DNA of 64,000 nucleotides from Luteolibacter luteus (GCF_012913485.1 NZ_CP051774.1:5022001-5086000), one strand, 5' to 3'; numbered from the stretch's first letter, positions 41,369 to 50,544 are shown. Notes: generated by a model from the sequence alone, not told the origin. Numbers and translations are program-made.

Positions 41369-43030
41369 ATGCGATACTTCGTGGCGATCCTCGCCAGCCT
41401 TGGTCTGGCTGCAGCAGCGGAAGAAGATGCCGTCCCGCCGGTGGAGGCGGTGATTTCCAGTCGGCTTGCCAGCTTGCCGGAGCCGGCTCCCGTCCAACTG
41501 CCGAAGGGCATCACCATGGCGATCACGTCTTCAAGTCCGGCAGCACAGAAGCATGTGCTCGATGGGATTTCGAATCTCCATGGAGGCTGGGATTTCGAGG
41601 CATACCGCCATTTCTGTGCCGCGCTGAAACTTGATCCGGATTGCCTGATGGCCCACTGGGGCGTGGTGGTCTCTCTTATCGATCCGGAGCCGGATCTGGT
41701 GGACGAGCGTTCGGCCGCGTTGAGGCGCATGGTCGAACTGGTATCGAAGGAAGGCGGCACGGAGTTGGAGCGGTCCTATGCCTTTGGGATCGCCACCTTT
41801 TTCCAGAAAGGCGCTGCGGCTGCGGCGGGGGTTTTCCAAGCGGCATCCGAGAAGTATCCGAATGACCCGCAGCTCAAGCTGCTGTGCGCCGCCTTGGGAC
41901 GCACCGGCTACGATGAAGAAGGCAAGCCGAACGTGGAGCAGGAACGTGCCGAGGCCTTGCTCGATGGCATGCTTACCCAAGACCCGGATCACCCGCTCTA
42001 TCTCTATGCCTACTTGACCGTGCGTGCTGAAGCACCGGATCTACGCGGTGACCTTGCGCGCGCGCGCCGGCTGGTTCAGGTCGCGCCGGGCTATGCGCCC
42101 GCCTTGCACATGCTGGGGCACTACGAGCTGAGGAACGGCAACATCGCCCAAGCGATCGATGCCTTCTCCCAAGCGGGTGAAGCTTATCGGCAATGGATGA
42201 AGGCGACCGGTGTGACTCATGCCGATTGCCCGGGGTGGGTGAAGGCTGAGTGCTACCGGGCCGCGGCCCTGGCGGAGAAGGGTGATTATGCAAATGCCTT
42301 GGCCGTGGCGAAGTCGGTCGGCGCGATTGATTTGCCGCCAGACCGCGCTCGTAGCGAGGGCGGCCAGCTCCTGCTTTGGGAAGGCCGCACCCTCGAAGCT
42401 CGCTTGCTCATGCGCCGCTCAGGTCAAGGCGATGTCGCCGCGGCGATCGCGTCCCTGCCGAAACCGGAGAGGCACAAGGTCTATGGCAAGACCACCCACT
42501 CGGTGTGGTTCTATCAAGGTCTGGCCTTCATCCTGGAGGCGCGGAAAGCGCTTCTGGCGGGGAATCCTGAAGAGTGTCGGAAGATCGCGGACGCGATCAC
42601 GCTGCACGGGGAAAAGATGGCGGAGAACCGCGATGCTGCGGCTGCCGCAGGGGAGCGCTCCTCTTGGATCCGCGCCTTCAATGCCATGGAGGTCTACGCC
42701 GGCGAACTGCGCGGTGAGATGGCGATGAAAGGTCCGAAAGACGGGATCAACTCGGCTTTCAACTGGTATCGCGCGGCCCTCGACCGGCAGAGCCCGCCAT
42801 CCATGTTGATGCCTCCGACAGTGCTGTTGCCGATGCAGGCCAGGCTGGCGGAATATTACATGGCGAAGAACCAGCCGGACGACGCCGTTGAGATCCTGAT
42901 GCAGGCGCAACGCCGCTACACAAACGATCTGGAGATCCTGACCCGCTTGCAAGCTGCGCACAAAAAGGCGGGCCGGACCAAGGAAGCGGGCGAAATCGCT
43001 GCCACCATCGAGCAGGTGAAGTCGGAGTAA
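41369..43030 (+). CDS. Secreted TPR-repeat protein
   Basis: 553 aa with a signal peptide (MRYFVAILASLGLAAAAEE). The first unit contains 'SSPAAQKHVLDGISNLHGGW' and 'FEAYRHFCAALKLDPDCLMA', a common start for secreted tetratricopeptide proteins. TPR-like helices continue through 'LHMLGHYELRNGNIAQAIDA' and 'YRAAALAEKGDYANALAVAK'. The end is 'MQARLAEYYMAKNQPDDAVE' and 'YTNDLEILTRLQAAHKKAGR'. It probably acts as a periplasmic or surface scaffold. No catalytic motif is seen. The next gene (a TIM-barrel isomerase) is 102 bp downstream on the same strand. Confidence 0.7.
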   Translation: MRYFVAILASLGLAAAAEEDAVPPVEAVISSRLASLPEPAPVQLPKGITMAITSSSPAAQKHVLDGISNLHGGWDFEAYRHFCAALKLDPDCLMAHWGVVVSLIDPEPDLVDERSAALRRMVELVSKEGGTELERSYAFGIATFFQKGAAAAAGVFQAASEKYPNDPQLKLLCAALGRTGYDEEGKPNVEQERAEALLDGMLTQDPDHPLYLYAYLTVRAEAPDLRGDLARARRLVQVAPGYAPALHMLGHYELRNGNIAQAIDAFSQAGEAYRQWMKATGVTHADCPGWVKAECYRAAALAEKGDYANALAVAKSVGAIDLPPDRARSEGGQLLLWEGRTLEARLLMRRSGQGDVAAAIASLPKPERHKVYGKTTHSVWFYQGLAFILEARKALLAGNPEECRKIADAITLHGEKMAENRDAAAAAGERSSWIRAFNAMEVYAGELRGEMAMKGPKDGINSAFNWYRAALDRQSPPSMLMPPTVLLPMQARLAEYYMAKNQPDDAVEILMQAQRRYTNDLEILTRLQAAHKKAGRTKEAGEIAATIEQVKSE

Positions 43031-43132
43031 GGCGGCGCGGAAGAGGGCGCTTCCGGACGTTGCCGTGCAGATTCGGCACGATTCCCTGCCGCGTGCTTGC
43101 ACTCCGGCAGGGATGCCGTGAACATTCATCCC

Positions 43133-44014
43133 ATGAAACGCAGGTCTTTCCTTCGCGCCACCGCCGCCACTTCGATTTCCCTCGGTTCCACCGGTAGCGT
43201 CTTCGCCGCGCTGGCAGCCGACAACGTCTATCGCAAGAACATCGGCATCCAGCTCTACACCCTGCGGGATGATCTGAAGAAGGATGCCGCGGGCACGCTG
43301 AAGGCCGTGGCCGCTGCGGGCTACAAGCAAGTGGAACTCTTCGGTTTCCCGAATTGCCAGCCACTGATCGACGGAGCGAAGGATGCCGGGCTCGCGATCA
43401 ACTCCGCCCATTTCGAATGGGACAGCGTGGTGAATCCGAAGGATGAGGGGATGTCCGATTTCAAGAAGACCCTCGACCGGGCGAAGGAGATCGGCCTGAG
43501 CCATCTGGTGATCCCTTACCTCCAGGACGGCAATCGCAAGACCTTGGATGACTATAAGAAGGTCGCAGCAAATGCGAACAAGGCCGCGGCACTCTGCAAG
43601 GAGGTGGGCATCCAGTTCTCCTACCACAACCACGCTTTCGAATTTGAACCGAAGGAAGGTGGCAAATGCGGCTATGATGTCTTCATCGAGGAGTTCTCGC
43701 CGGACATGCATTTCGAGGTGGATGTCTTCTGGATCAAGGTTGGCGGTCGCGAGCCTTCGGATCTGATCACCAAGCTCACCGGTCGAGTGTCGCAGCTTCA
43801 CCTGAAGGACCTGAAGAAGGGGACGAAGATTCCCGATTTCGGCAGCTTGCCGCAGGATTCCTTCAAGGAACTCGGCAACGGGATGATCCCGATGGAGCCG
43901 ATCATCGAGGCTGCCGCCAAGGCGGGCGTGAAGCACTGCCACGTGGAGCAGGACTATTCACCGCATCCGCTTGAGAGCATCAAGGAAAGCGTGGTCAATC
44001 TCGGGAAGCTCTGA
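43133..44014 (+). CDS. Exported xylose-isomerase-like TIM-barrel protein (sugar phosphate isomerase/epimerase family)
   Basis: 293 aa from the ATG at 43133. The N-terminus 'MKRRSFLRATAATSISLGST' has a twin-arginine-type signal. The barrel follows: 'IGIQLYTLRDDLKKDAAGTL', 'YKQVELFGFPNCQPLIDGAK', 'FSYHNHAFEF', 'MHFEVDVFWIKVGGREPSD', 'VSQLHLKDLKKG' and 'KHCHVEQDYSPHPLES'. These hold the usual metal-binding Glu/Asp/His set of AP-endonuclease-2-type barrels. Tat-exported forms are frequent in PVC bacteria and act on sugars or their derivatives. The true reaction is not assignable. Confidence 0.82.
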   Translation: MKRRSFLRATAATSISLGSTGSVFAALAADNVYRKNIGIQLYTLRDDLKKDAAGTLKAVAAAGYKQVELFGFPNCQPLIDGAKDAGLAINSAHFEWDSVVNPKDEGMSDFKKTLDRAKEIGLSHLVIPYLQDGNRKTLDDYKKVAANANKAAALCKEVGIQFSYHNHAFEFEPKEGGKCGYDVFIEEFSPDMHFEVDVFWIKVGGREPSDLITKLTGRVSQLHLKDLKKGTKIPDFGSLPQDSFKELGNGMIPMEPIIEAAAKAGVKHCHVEQDYSPHPLESIKESVVNLGKL

Positions 44015-44072
44015 GCCGCCACCTTGAGATGCATCGTACGCGCTTGGGAAGCGGTGAGGTCAATGGGGCTTT

Positions 44073-44981
44073 CTAACGGAATCGCCCGCGCACCGCTTCC
44101 AGTCTCGCATGGTCTCTCGCCAGACAGTCGGGGATGGAGGTTGTGAATTCCTGGGCCGCGGGCTGATGCGGCACATGCGGTCCCTTGGAATCGAAATGTG
44201 ATCTTTGCTTCGCTTCCGTCCAGTCCTCGCTGGAAATCCCCAGCTCCGGCCCCAAGGTTTCCCAAACGAACTGCGGCAGCTCGCTGTAGGCGATCGGCTT
44301 AAGACCGCCTTCTTCCACTATGGTTGCCGCTTGTCGGAAGATCCCGGCAAGCACTTGCTCCGTATAGCCATCGAGATCCGCGGGATTCACGCTCGCAGGA
44401 TCAATGTCGAAATGGCGGCTATCCACGATGCCGGGGACCATCTGGCTTCCTCGCATCCGGCGGTGCGAGCGGAGAATCGCGTCCGGCTCGCGGTAGATGA
44501 AGTAGCGAGGAGTCTCCGGGAACAGCCTCTTCAATCTCCCAAGCTGGGGCAGGTGCCAGCAGTCGGTCTTGAGAAACAGCTTTGGTGCCACGCCATTGAG
44601 CGGCTTGGCAAAGGCCCGGAGCAGGCCGGTGACCAAGGCGTCATCCGCGCCTTCGAGGTGGAGCAGGGTGTCTAAGACCGGCGGCTCGGAGAGTGTCCTG
44701 CATCCGGTCACATGGGAAAGCAGCTGCATTACCAAAGTCGAGCCGCAGCGGGACGAGTGGAAGAAGATCGCGGCCGGGGCCGGTGCATCCGGATTGCTTT
44801 GGCTGAGGACTGTCAGCGGCGTCTTGATGAATGGAGTGCTCCGCCGGTGAAGCCGGACGCTATCTTCGAAAAAAGGTTCGTGGAATTTGCCACCCGGCAC
44901 GTGCAGCCATGTCAGCTCGCGGCTCACCGCATCCAGCTCCATGGGGAACCAGTCGGGGGTCGTTACCGGATCAAGGTCCAT
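44073..44981 (-). CDS. Sulfotransferase-like protein, last gene of the surface-protein cluster
   Basis: 302 aa from the ATG at 44981; longer in-frame starts would run into the PEP-CTERM gene. The 5'-phosphosulfate-binding P-loop is 'IFFHSSRCGSTLVMQLLSH' (residues about 72-90, core HSSRCGST). The 3'-phosphate element is probably in 'TPRYFIYREPDAILRSHRRM' (R-E-P plus Ser/Arg). 'YSELPQFVWETLGPELGI' follows as in other bacterial sulfotransferase-fold proteins. It should move a sulfo group from PAPS to a hydroxyl, but the acceptor is unknown. A terminator-like hairpin lies between it and the preceding gene, so it may be partly uncoupled. Confidence 0.75.
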   Translation of the reverse strand: MDLDPVTTPDWFPMELDAVSRELTWLHVPGGKFHEPFFEDSVRLHRRSTPFIKTPLTVLSQSNPDAPAPAAIFFHSSRCGSTLVMQLLSHVTGCRTLSEPPVLDTLLHLEGADDALVTGLLRAFAKPLNGVAPKLFLKTDCWHLPQLGRLKRLFPETPRYFIYREPDAILRSHRRMRGSQMVPGIVDSRHFDIDPASVNPADLDGYTEQVLAGIFRQAATIVEEGGLKPIAYSELPQFVWETLGPELGISSEDWTEAKQRSHFDSKGPHVPHQPAAQEFTTSIPDCLARDHARLEAVRGRFR

Positions 44982-44989
44982 CGGCGTGA

Positions 44990-45033
44990 AAAGAAAAGAC
45001 GCGGCTACAGGGAGCAAGCCCGCAACCGCGTCT
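44990..45033 (-). terminator. Terminator-like hairpin between the PEP-CTERM and sulfotransferase genes
   Basis: AGACGCGG (44997-45004) pairs perfectly with CCGCGTCT (45026-45033) around 21 nt. On the minus strand it is followed by TTTTCTTTT (44988-44997). It starts 19 bp after the PEP-CTERM stop and ends only about 9 bp before the sulfotransferase start. Confidence 0.6.
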
Positions 45034-45052
45034 CTGGGAAGTGATCCTCTTT

Positions 45053-45736
45053 TTAGTTGCGCCGGCGGCGTGCCAGAAGCGGCAGGGCAGCGAGGCTCAG
45101 CAATAGGGCGGAGGGCTCGGGAACCGTTTCCATGGTGATGGTCCACGAGACCAAACGATGCTCACCACCGCCGGAAAGATCGGCGACGAAGAGGCCCCAT
45201 GAGCCGCTAGCCGCGCCTTCCTCAAAGAGGTCCAGGCCAGCGGTGACCGCATCGGTATCAAGGACCAGCGCAGGATCGATGTCGCGACCGTCTGCCTGCC
45301 AGATACCCGTGAGCGGGCCGGTCAGCGGTGTCGTGGCACCGCCGAGTTCGAGCCGGTAGTTGTGGATATTCGCGGCACCCTCGTTGGAGAAGGTGACATT
45401 CATGCTCTGATTGTCACCGTATCCCGCCGGAGTGGTTGAGGTGCGTCCCGCCCGGTTGAGCAGCACGGCCTTGTCGACGCCGTTGGTGAGATAGATGTAG
45501 AGATCTCCGAGGAAGGCTTCTTCGCCCGGTGCGGCTTCGATCTGGATCGAGAGCTCGATCGTGACCACCGATTCCGTCCCCGCATCGACGGTGAGTGAGC
45601 GGGCGAGGCCGGAGCTGGAACCATCCGGGATATTCGTGTTGACGGTATCGGTCACCACGATCGTCGCCGCGTTCGCGAGCGGTGCACAGCCCAGCACCGC
45701 GGCCATGAGAGATGCTTTTAGGAAAAGAGAGTTCAT
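45053..45736 (-). CDS. P-domain-like protein with PEP-CTERM sorting signal
   Basis: 227 aa from the ATG at 45736. A signal peptide (MNSLFLKASLMAAVLGCAPL) is followed by a beta-sandwich of the proprotein-convertase P-domain type: 'DTVNTNIPDGSSSGLARSLT', 'ESVVTIELSIQIEAAPGEEA', 'FLGDLYIYLTNGVDKAVLLN', 'GSWGLFVADLSGGGEHRLVS'. The C-terminus is a PEP-CTERM signal: 'VPEPSALLL', a hydrophobic helix, then 'ARRRRN'. Exosortase would cut it and anchor or release the protein at the cell surface; no exosortase gene is in the window. It lies 20 bp downstream of the Calx-beta gene. Confidence 0.8.
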   Translation of the reverse strand: MNSLFLKASLMAAVLGCAPLANAATIVVTDTVNTNIPDGSSSGLARSLTVDAGTESVVTIELSIQIEAAPGEEAFLGDLYIYLTNGVDKAVLLNRAGRTSTTPAGYGDNQSMNVTFSNEGAANIHNYRLELGGATTPLTGPLTGIWQADGRDIDPALVLDTDAVTAGLDLFEEGAASGSWGLFVADLSGGGEHRLVSWTITMETVPEPSALLLSLAALPLLARRRRN

Positions 45737-45756
45737 GGAGTGAAGGAGTGGAGGTT

Positions 45757-48639
45757 TCAAGGTGGCGGAAGCTGGGCTTCGATCACGCGGTAGTAGCGCG
45801 TTTCCGGCAGTGGGCCCACGTCCGTGAAGAGCATCGCCCCGTTGGCCGGACAAACTTGCGGGCTACCGCTGTTGGTCCAGACAGCCAGGTCCTCGGAGGT
45901 CTGGAGCAAATAAGTCCGTCCGGAAATTCCAAGGCACACGATCAGCCGGTCATCACCTTGGGTGAACTGTCCGACGATGTTGAAGCTCGCGCCGCTTTCG
46001 GCCGAGGCTGCAATGCCCACCGTGCCGGTCACCGTTTGCACACCATCGGTGATGGTGAAGGTGAAGCTGTCCGCGCCGGAGAATCCTGCGGGCGGCTGGT
46101 AGTAGATCCAGCCATCCACGATGGTGACGGTTCCACCTTGGGCGGTCGGCAGGTTTTGCACCGAGACGAGGCTGACAGCACGGCCTTCGACGATGGAGGT
46201 CAGCGCGAGGAGATCGGAGATCTTGAGCTTGCCGGAAACGCCGATCTTCACGGCGAGCGAGCCATTTCCTGCGACGAGCAGCGGATCATCATCGGTGATC
46301 GTGCCAGTGGCTTCCACGGTGCCGAGCGACACGCTGCGGCCGGACGCGGAAAGATCACTGAGGGAGGCTACTACGGTTTCGTCTGACTCCACATCATTGT
46401 CACCGGTCACGGCGACATCGAAGGAAGCGGTGGTCTGACCGGCCGGGATCGTCAGCGTTGCAGCGCCGAGTGCGGTGAAGTCCGTGCCTGCCGCGGCGGT
46501 GCCGGTGGCGAGTGTCTGGCGGCTCACCGTGACAGCGGTGTCCACCGGATTCGTCAGAGAGACGGTGAATGGCAGATTGACAGCGCTGCTGTCGCCCTCC
46601 GCCACGGTCCCGCCGGCGAGCGAGATCACCGAGCTGTCGTCGTTGAGGATCGTGCCTGTGGCTTCAGCATCCGTGATGATGCCCGGGGACGGATTGTCCA
46701 GATTGACTGTGAAGGTTTCATCCAGCTCCACGGTCGAATCGTTCGTGATGGTTACCACCACGGGCAGCGTGCTGACCCCGTCTTCGAAGGTCAGGATGCC
46801 GGCGACCTGCTGGTAATCGGTGCCGCCCGATGCGGTGCCTGCTGTCAGTGAGTAATTCACGCTGGACCCGCCCGATGTGCTGCCGGAGCGGGTGACATCG
46901 AAGCTGATCGTTCCTGCATCTTCCTGAGCGGAGGCGTCGGCGATGGAGTAGGAATACAGGTCACCGGTGACGCGCAGGTTATCGAAGAGGATCCGTTCGC
47001 CATTTCCGTCGGTGGCAGCAACGATGCGCACCCCGAGTGTCGTCGCGGAGGGAAGGTCGAAGCTGAAGTCTTGGAAGGACGAAGTGAGCGCCGTGCCATC
47101 ACCGGTACCATTGAGATCGGTATCCAGTGCCAGATTGCCGCTCGCACCCGCAGTGGAGCGGAAGGCGTATTTGGTTTCCCACGCACCACCATCCACGCTG
47201 GTTTGGATCAGCAGGAAGTCATCGAGCTGTTCGAAGACGCTGCCACCCTGGGTCGCGGCCAGAAGGTTCAACTTCAGATTGGTGTAGTTCGCGGTATTGA
47301 CGTGCGCCGTTACCGCTTCGAGCGGTTCGGCATCGGTCTGGGTCCGCTCGGCGGCGAAGACGTTCGCCCCATCCGTGCCCGGCACAGCGGTTGTCGGGAC
47401 GAGACGGGTGAAGAGCGAATTGCCGCTGGAAAAGCCGCCCAGCACGCTGTAGCGCGTTCCTCGGCCGTCCGTCTCGAAGCTTTCGGTGAAGGGCATTTCC
47501 TGCACCGGCACGAGGTCGACCACCGAGATCTGGCGGATGGGGGCGTTGCTGGTGTTGGTGCCGTCCGTGGTCGCAAAGGTTACGTGGCGCGTGGCCGTGG
47601 ACGGATTGACCGTATTGGTGTTCTGGTAGCGGACGCTGGCCAGCACTGCCTGGTAGTCGGCCAAGGTGGCGACGCGGTTGATGGTCAGCACGCCGCCGGC
47701 GTAGCTGATATCTCCGGCTACAATCGAGCCGGAAGGAGTGGCAGTGAGGACGTCTTCGCTGGCCAGGTAGTTCTGCGAGATGCTGACGGTGGCAGAGGGG
47801 AGGGTGGAGCTGTCACCATCGCTGAGGGTCAAGCCCGGCGCGATCAACTGGGCCCCGCTTCCCTCCGCGTAGCTCAGCGGAGTTACCGACACATTCCCGA
47901 TCGCAGGCGGATTCGTTGCCGCGGTTTCACCGAAGATCCGGATATTGTCGAAGCAGACGTACTCTGCCGAGCCGTTGGTGAAGAAGGTCAGGCGGACTTG
48001 GACCGAGTTGCCGCTAGGAATCGAGAAAGAGGCCTCCTGGAAAGTGGCATCCAGCGAAGCGGGAACGCCAACAGGCACGGTACCTCCGCCGAGTCCGTCG
48101 AAGTCAGCGTCGTAGATCAGGGAACCATTGGTGGCCGAGGACGGTGAATACTGTCCCAGCGTCGTGAAAGCCCCGCCATCGATGCTCGCTTCGATCCGGA
48201 TGCGCTCGTGGTTCACCGTTGGATCGGTGAAATCGTAGACATTCAGATCGGTGGCGCCGCTGACGAAATCGCCCGGAGCCGAAAGAAGCAACTTAACCGA
48301 GTTGTTGATCTTACCGGTAATCGGGAACGCCGTGGTGGTGAGGGTCAGCGGTCCCGGGGCATTGTCGCCGACCTGAGCACTCACGCGGTTGACCCGGACT
48401 GCGGTGAACATCCGGTTGCCATCTCCGCCGGCAATGGTGCGAGGGCCTTTGATCCGGGTGCCGTTGTTCAGAACGGATGCACAGATTGGCGTGACGCTCG
48501 TCCCGTCATCATAGGTGTAGGACGAGGTGTAGCCGATGGATCCCGGCGTCCCTTCGAAGGATTCCCGGCCTAATTCGACCGGGGCGGCGAAGGCCGATGC
48601 CGGGAGCAGCAAGGCCAATGTGCCCAAATGATATTTCAT
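45757..48639 (-). CDS. Large secreted Calx-beta surface protein
   Basis: 960 aa with a signal peptide (MKYHLGTLALLLPASAFAAP). Two jelly-roll-like units (about 25-240 and 385-560) contain 'VRLTFFTNGSAEYVCFDNIR' and 'ERILFDNLRVTGDLYSY'. Between and after them are repeat domains: a 'YAEGSGAQLIAPGLTLSDGD' unit near 260, and two Calx-beta domains near 565-770 ('TYDYQQVAGILTFEDG'-like segments here read 'GTDYQQVAGILTFEDGVST' and 'ELDETFTVNLDNPSPG', then 'ESDETVVASLSDLSASGRSV'). The C-terminus has 'YLLQTSEDLAVWTNSGSPQV', a short domain often seen at the end of verrucomicrobial secreted proteins. It is probably an adhesin or matrix protein binding calcium. Confidence 0.78.
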   Translation of the reverse strand: MKYHLGTLALLLPASAFAAPVELGRESFEGTPGSIGYTSSYTYDDGTSVTPICASVLNNGTRIKGPRTIAGGDGNRMFTAVRVNRVSAQVGDNAPGPLTLTTTAFPITGKINNSVKLLLSAPGDFVSGATDLNVYDFTDPTVNHERIRIEASIDGGAFTTLGQYSPSSATNGSLIYDADFDGLGGGTVPVGVPASLDATFQEASFSIPSGNSVQVRLTFFTNGSAEYVCFDNIRIFGETAATNPPAIGNVSVTPLSYAEGSGAQLIAPGLTLSDGDSSTLPSATVSISQNYLASEDVLTATPSGSIVAGDISYAGGVLTINRVATLADYQAVLASVRYQNTNTVNPSTATRHVTFATTDGTNTSNAPIRQISVVDLVPVQEMPFTESFETDGRGTRYSVLGGFSSGNSLFTRLVPTTAVPGTDGANVFAAERTQTDAEPLEAVTAHVNTANYTNLKLNLLAATQGGSVFEQLDDFLLIQTSVDGGAWETKYAFRSTAGASGNLALDTDLNGTGDGTALTSSFQDFSFDLPSATTLGVRIVAATDGNGERILFDNLRVTGDLYSYSIADASAQEDAGTISFDVTRSGSTSGGSSVNYSLTAGTASGGTDYQQVAGILTFEDGVSTLPVVVTITNDSTVELDETFTVNLDNPSPGIITDAEATGTILNDDSSVISLAGGTVAEGDSSAVNLPFTVSLTNPVDTAVTVSRQTLATGTAAAGTDFTALGAATLTIPAGQTTASFDVAVTGDNDVESDETVVASLSDLSASGRSVSLGTVEATGTITDDDPLLVAGNGSLAVKIGVSGKLKISDLLALTSIVEGRAVSLVSVQNLPTAQGGTVTIVDGWIYYQPPAGFSGADSFTFTITDGVQTVTGTVGIAASAESGASFNIVGQFTQGDDRLIVCLGISGRTYLLQTSEDLAVWTNSGSPQVCPANGAMLFTDVGPLPETRYYRVIEAQLPPP

Positions 48640-48673
48640 ACGCAGAGGAGAGATTGGGTTCCGCGGAACGAAC

Positions 48674-49264
48674 TCAGTTGCGGGAGGGGAAGATCCCGTT
48701 AATGGCGATGATGTAGTTGATCGCCAGAAACGGCTGAAGAATCGGAACCGGCAGGTTGCTTCCGCTGATCCCGTTGGTGACGGTCGGGGTCGAAACGTTA
48801 ACGGTCACCGGTGCAGTCTGCGCATTTGCGGAAGTAGCATCCGTGTATTGCTCCTCACCTGCCGAGCTGATGGCCGGGATCCGTCCTGCTGGCGAATCGC
48901 TATCTCCGGGATTGGTCGAGCACGGAAGCGAGATCGTGTTGTTCCCTCCACCCGGGGTTACCACCGCGACGTGCGTGTGCGCCGGCATTTGTGCCTGGGT
49001 CATCGTCACGGTTTCCGTACCCGCCATTTCACCCAGAACATACAAGGAAAGTCCCGGACCTTGGCCGGCATGAATCGGCACACGGCTCTGCAGGTTCGGG
49101 AGGGCGAAGGTCGTCTGGCCATTGCCGCCATAGGTGGTGCCGAGGATCGAGAAAAGCGCCGTGTTTTGTGCGATAGAGAGGATCTGGCCGTTGCACATCA
49201 TGTAGCCTCGCGGGGCGAAGTTACCTGCGAACATTTTGATTTCTCCGATGAAGGGTTCAGACAT
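48674..49264 (-). CDS. Phage-tail-collar domain protein, MdpB-like
   Basis: 196 aa from the ATG at 49264. The tail-collar domain is at the start: 'MSEPFIGEIKMFAGNFAPRG', 'YMMCNGQILSIAQNTALFSI', 'LGTTYGGNGQTTFALPNLQS' and 'RVPIHAGQGPGLSLYVLGEM'. This is the standard MdpB/microcystin-dependent-protein pattern. The middle is Thr/Asn/Pro rich, and it ends 'PILQPFLAINYIIAINGIFP', again typical. There is no signal peptide. No phage structural gene is near, so it is not a prophage part. Such proteins occur in bacterial operons of unknown role, and here with sulfotransferase and beta-hydroxylase genes. Confidence 0.85.
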   Translation of the reverse strand: MSEPFIGEIKMFAGNFAPRGYMMCNGQILSIAQNTALFSILGTTYGGNGQTTFALPNLQSRVPIHAGQGPGLSLYVLGEMAGTETVTMTQAQMPAHTHVAVVTPGGGNNTISLPCSTNPGDSDSPAGRIPAISSAGEEQYTDATSANAQTAPVTVNVSTPTVTNGISGSNLPVPILQPFLAINYIIAINGIFPSRN

Positions 49265-49277
49265 GGTGGATGGAGTG

Positions 49278-49778
49278 TTAGTGTGTTTGGGAGGCGTCTG
49301 CCGTGGGGTCTTCGATCTCGCGCAGCCAAGAGGCCATGCGGGGGAAATCATGGGTCATGCGGTACCAGCGCAGCATCGGAATGCCGACGCCTTGGCCCGC
49401 TGAATACTGGGCGGCCAATTGTGCTCCGCCAGAGCGGTAGCCGCCTTCGTGAAAAACAATGGAGGGATCGATCCCGCACTCGACCGCTGCAGCGTAGGAC
49501 CACGCCATCGCAGCCATTTCGTCAGCAGGGGAGACTTCGAGTTTCCCATTCTGCGCGGCTCGCACAGAGGGTGGGCTTACCGCGATGTGGCCGGCTTCAT
49601 GCAGTAGATCGCCAGGCCACTGGAGACGCGCTGGATCGATGAGCAGCGCTCCATCTTCGAGATGGACGCCTGGAAGAAACTCCCCCTCGGGAAGGTCCGC
49701 GATTTTCCACTCGATTCCCACGCGATCGAGGAAACCGGTGATCTGCTCCAGGACGGGATTCTCAGGCCACGAGCTCAC
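49278..49778 (-). CDS. HEXXH-motif protein of unknown function in the collar cluster
   Basis: 166 aa from a GTG at 49778, overlapping the sulfotransferase gene by 17 bp. The key feature is 'WPGDLLHEAGHIAVS' (HEAGH at residues 60-64), a zinc-metallopeptidase-type motif preceded by a short helix. Before it is 'LPGVHLEDGALLIDPARLQW', similar in layout to ImmA/IrrE-like predicted peptidases. Downstream it has 'EMAAMAWSYAAAVECGIDPS', with Glu107 as a possible third ligand, and it lacks a signal peptide. It may be a cytoplasmic protease or an enzyme with a zinc site. The collar gene begins 13 bp after its stop. Confidence 0.6.
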   Translation of the reverse strand: MSSWPENPVLEQITGFLDRVGIEWKIADLPEGEFLPGVHLEDGALLIDPARLQWPGDLLHEAGHIAVSPPSVRAAQNGKLEVSPADEMAAMAWSYAAAVECGIDPSIVFHEGGYRSGGAQLAAQYSAGQGVGIPMLRWYRMTHDFPRMASWLREIEDPTADASQTH

Positions 49779-50544
49779 GGTTCCGGAGGGGTTCGGATGA
49801 ATGAACGAATGCTTCCTCTTCGCTGGTCAGCGGCAGTGGTGCGACCCACGGGGAGTGAGGATGATTGAGTTTGACCGTTGCGACCGCGCGATCGATGCGC
49901 GCGCAACCCGCAAAGTCCTCAAGTCCGGCGATCACGCGTTCAGGGTCGTTGACGAGGTCTTCCAGATGCAGATCGAAAGTTGGCAAACGGCCGGAAAGGC
50001 CGGCCAAGGCGGCGCGGCTATTGACCGCCTCGGTGACGAAGCGTTGGAAGTCGGCACCGGGGCCGAACATGGAGGCGGCCTTGGCGGAGCGCATCGTGTC
50101 GGCGAGATTCCGATCAACGCGGATCACCCTGGCCTTCGGAAGCATTACAGGCAGCAGGCCGATCATCCACGCCTGCGGGCCGGCGTGCTTCCATCCCCAT
50201 ATGGGACGGCCGTGACCGCGTGCTTCGGCTGCACAATGGGAGAGGGGACCGGCGGCGAATTTCGCCAGGCTGGCGAGATAGCCCTCCGTTTCCGGCAGAA
50301 GGTCGGCGATGAATTCCGCGGTGTTGCCCGCCAGAACCCCGTTCAACATCGGATCGGAACGATGTGCCTGCTGGCCGACGGCGAATTGCTTCGTCGAAAG
50401 CCAGGACATGAAGAAGGCGGCATCGTTTCCGACGCTATCGCCGTAGATGAGGCAGTCGTTGGCCGAACACAGGAGGCGCTGGACCAAGGTGGTGCCCATC
50501 CGCGGCGAGGCGGAAAGTACGATCAGCGGAGCGAGGTCCTTCAC
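49762..50544 (-). CDS. Sulfotransferase-like protein in the collar cluster
   Basis: 260 aa from a GTG at 50544 that shares GTGA with the stop of the beta-hydroxylase gene, so translation is coupled. The P-loop is 'LIVLSASPRMGTTLVQRLL' (residues 7-25, core SASPRMGTT). Then come 'IWGWKHAGPQAWMIGLLPVM' and 'KARVIRVDRNLADTMRSAKA', the latter the 3'-phosphate-binding R-D/R-x-x-S/T segment of sulfotransferases. It should use PAPS as donor. The acceptor may be the collar protein or another product of the cluster. This is inference from proximity alone. Confidence 0.75.
   Translation of the reverse strand: MKDLAPLIVLSASPRMGTTLVQRLLCSANDCLIYGDSVGNDAAFFMSWLSTKQFAVGQQAHRSDPMLNGVLAGNTAEFIADLLPETEGYLASLAKFAAGPLSHCAAEARGHGRPIWGWKHAGPQAWMIGLLPVMLPKARVIRVDRNLADTMRSAKAASMFGPGADFQRFVTEAVNSRAALAGLSGRLPTFDLHLEDLVNDPERVIAGLEDFAGCARIDRAVATVKLNHPHSPWVAPLPLTSEEEAFVHSSEPLRNRELVA

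Noticed and set aside
48674-49264. Prophage, because of the tail-collar domain
   Set aside because: No capsid, terminase, integrase or other tail gene is nearby, and MdpB-like collar proteins are known in non-phage operons.
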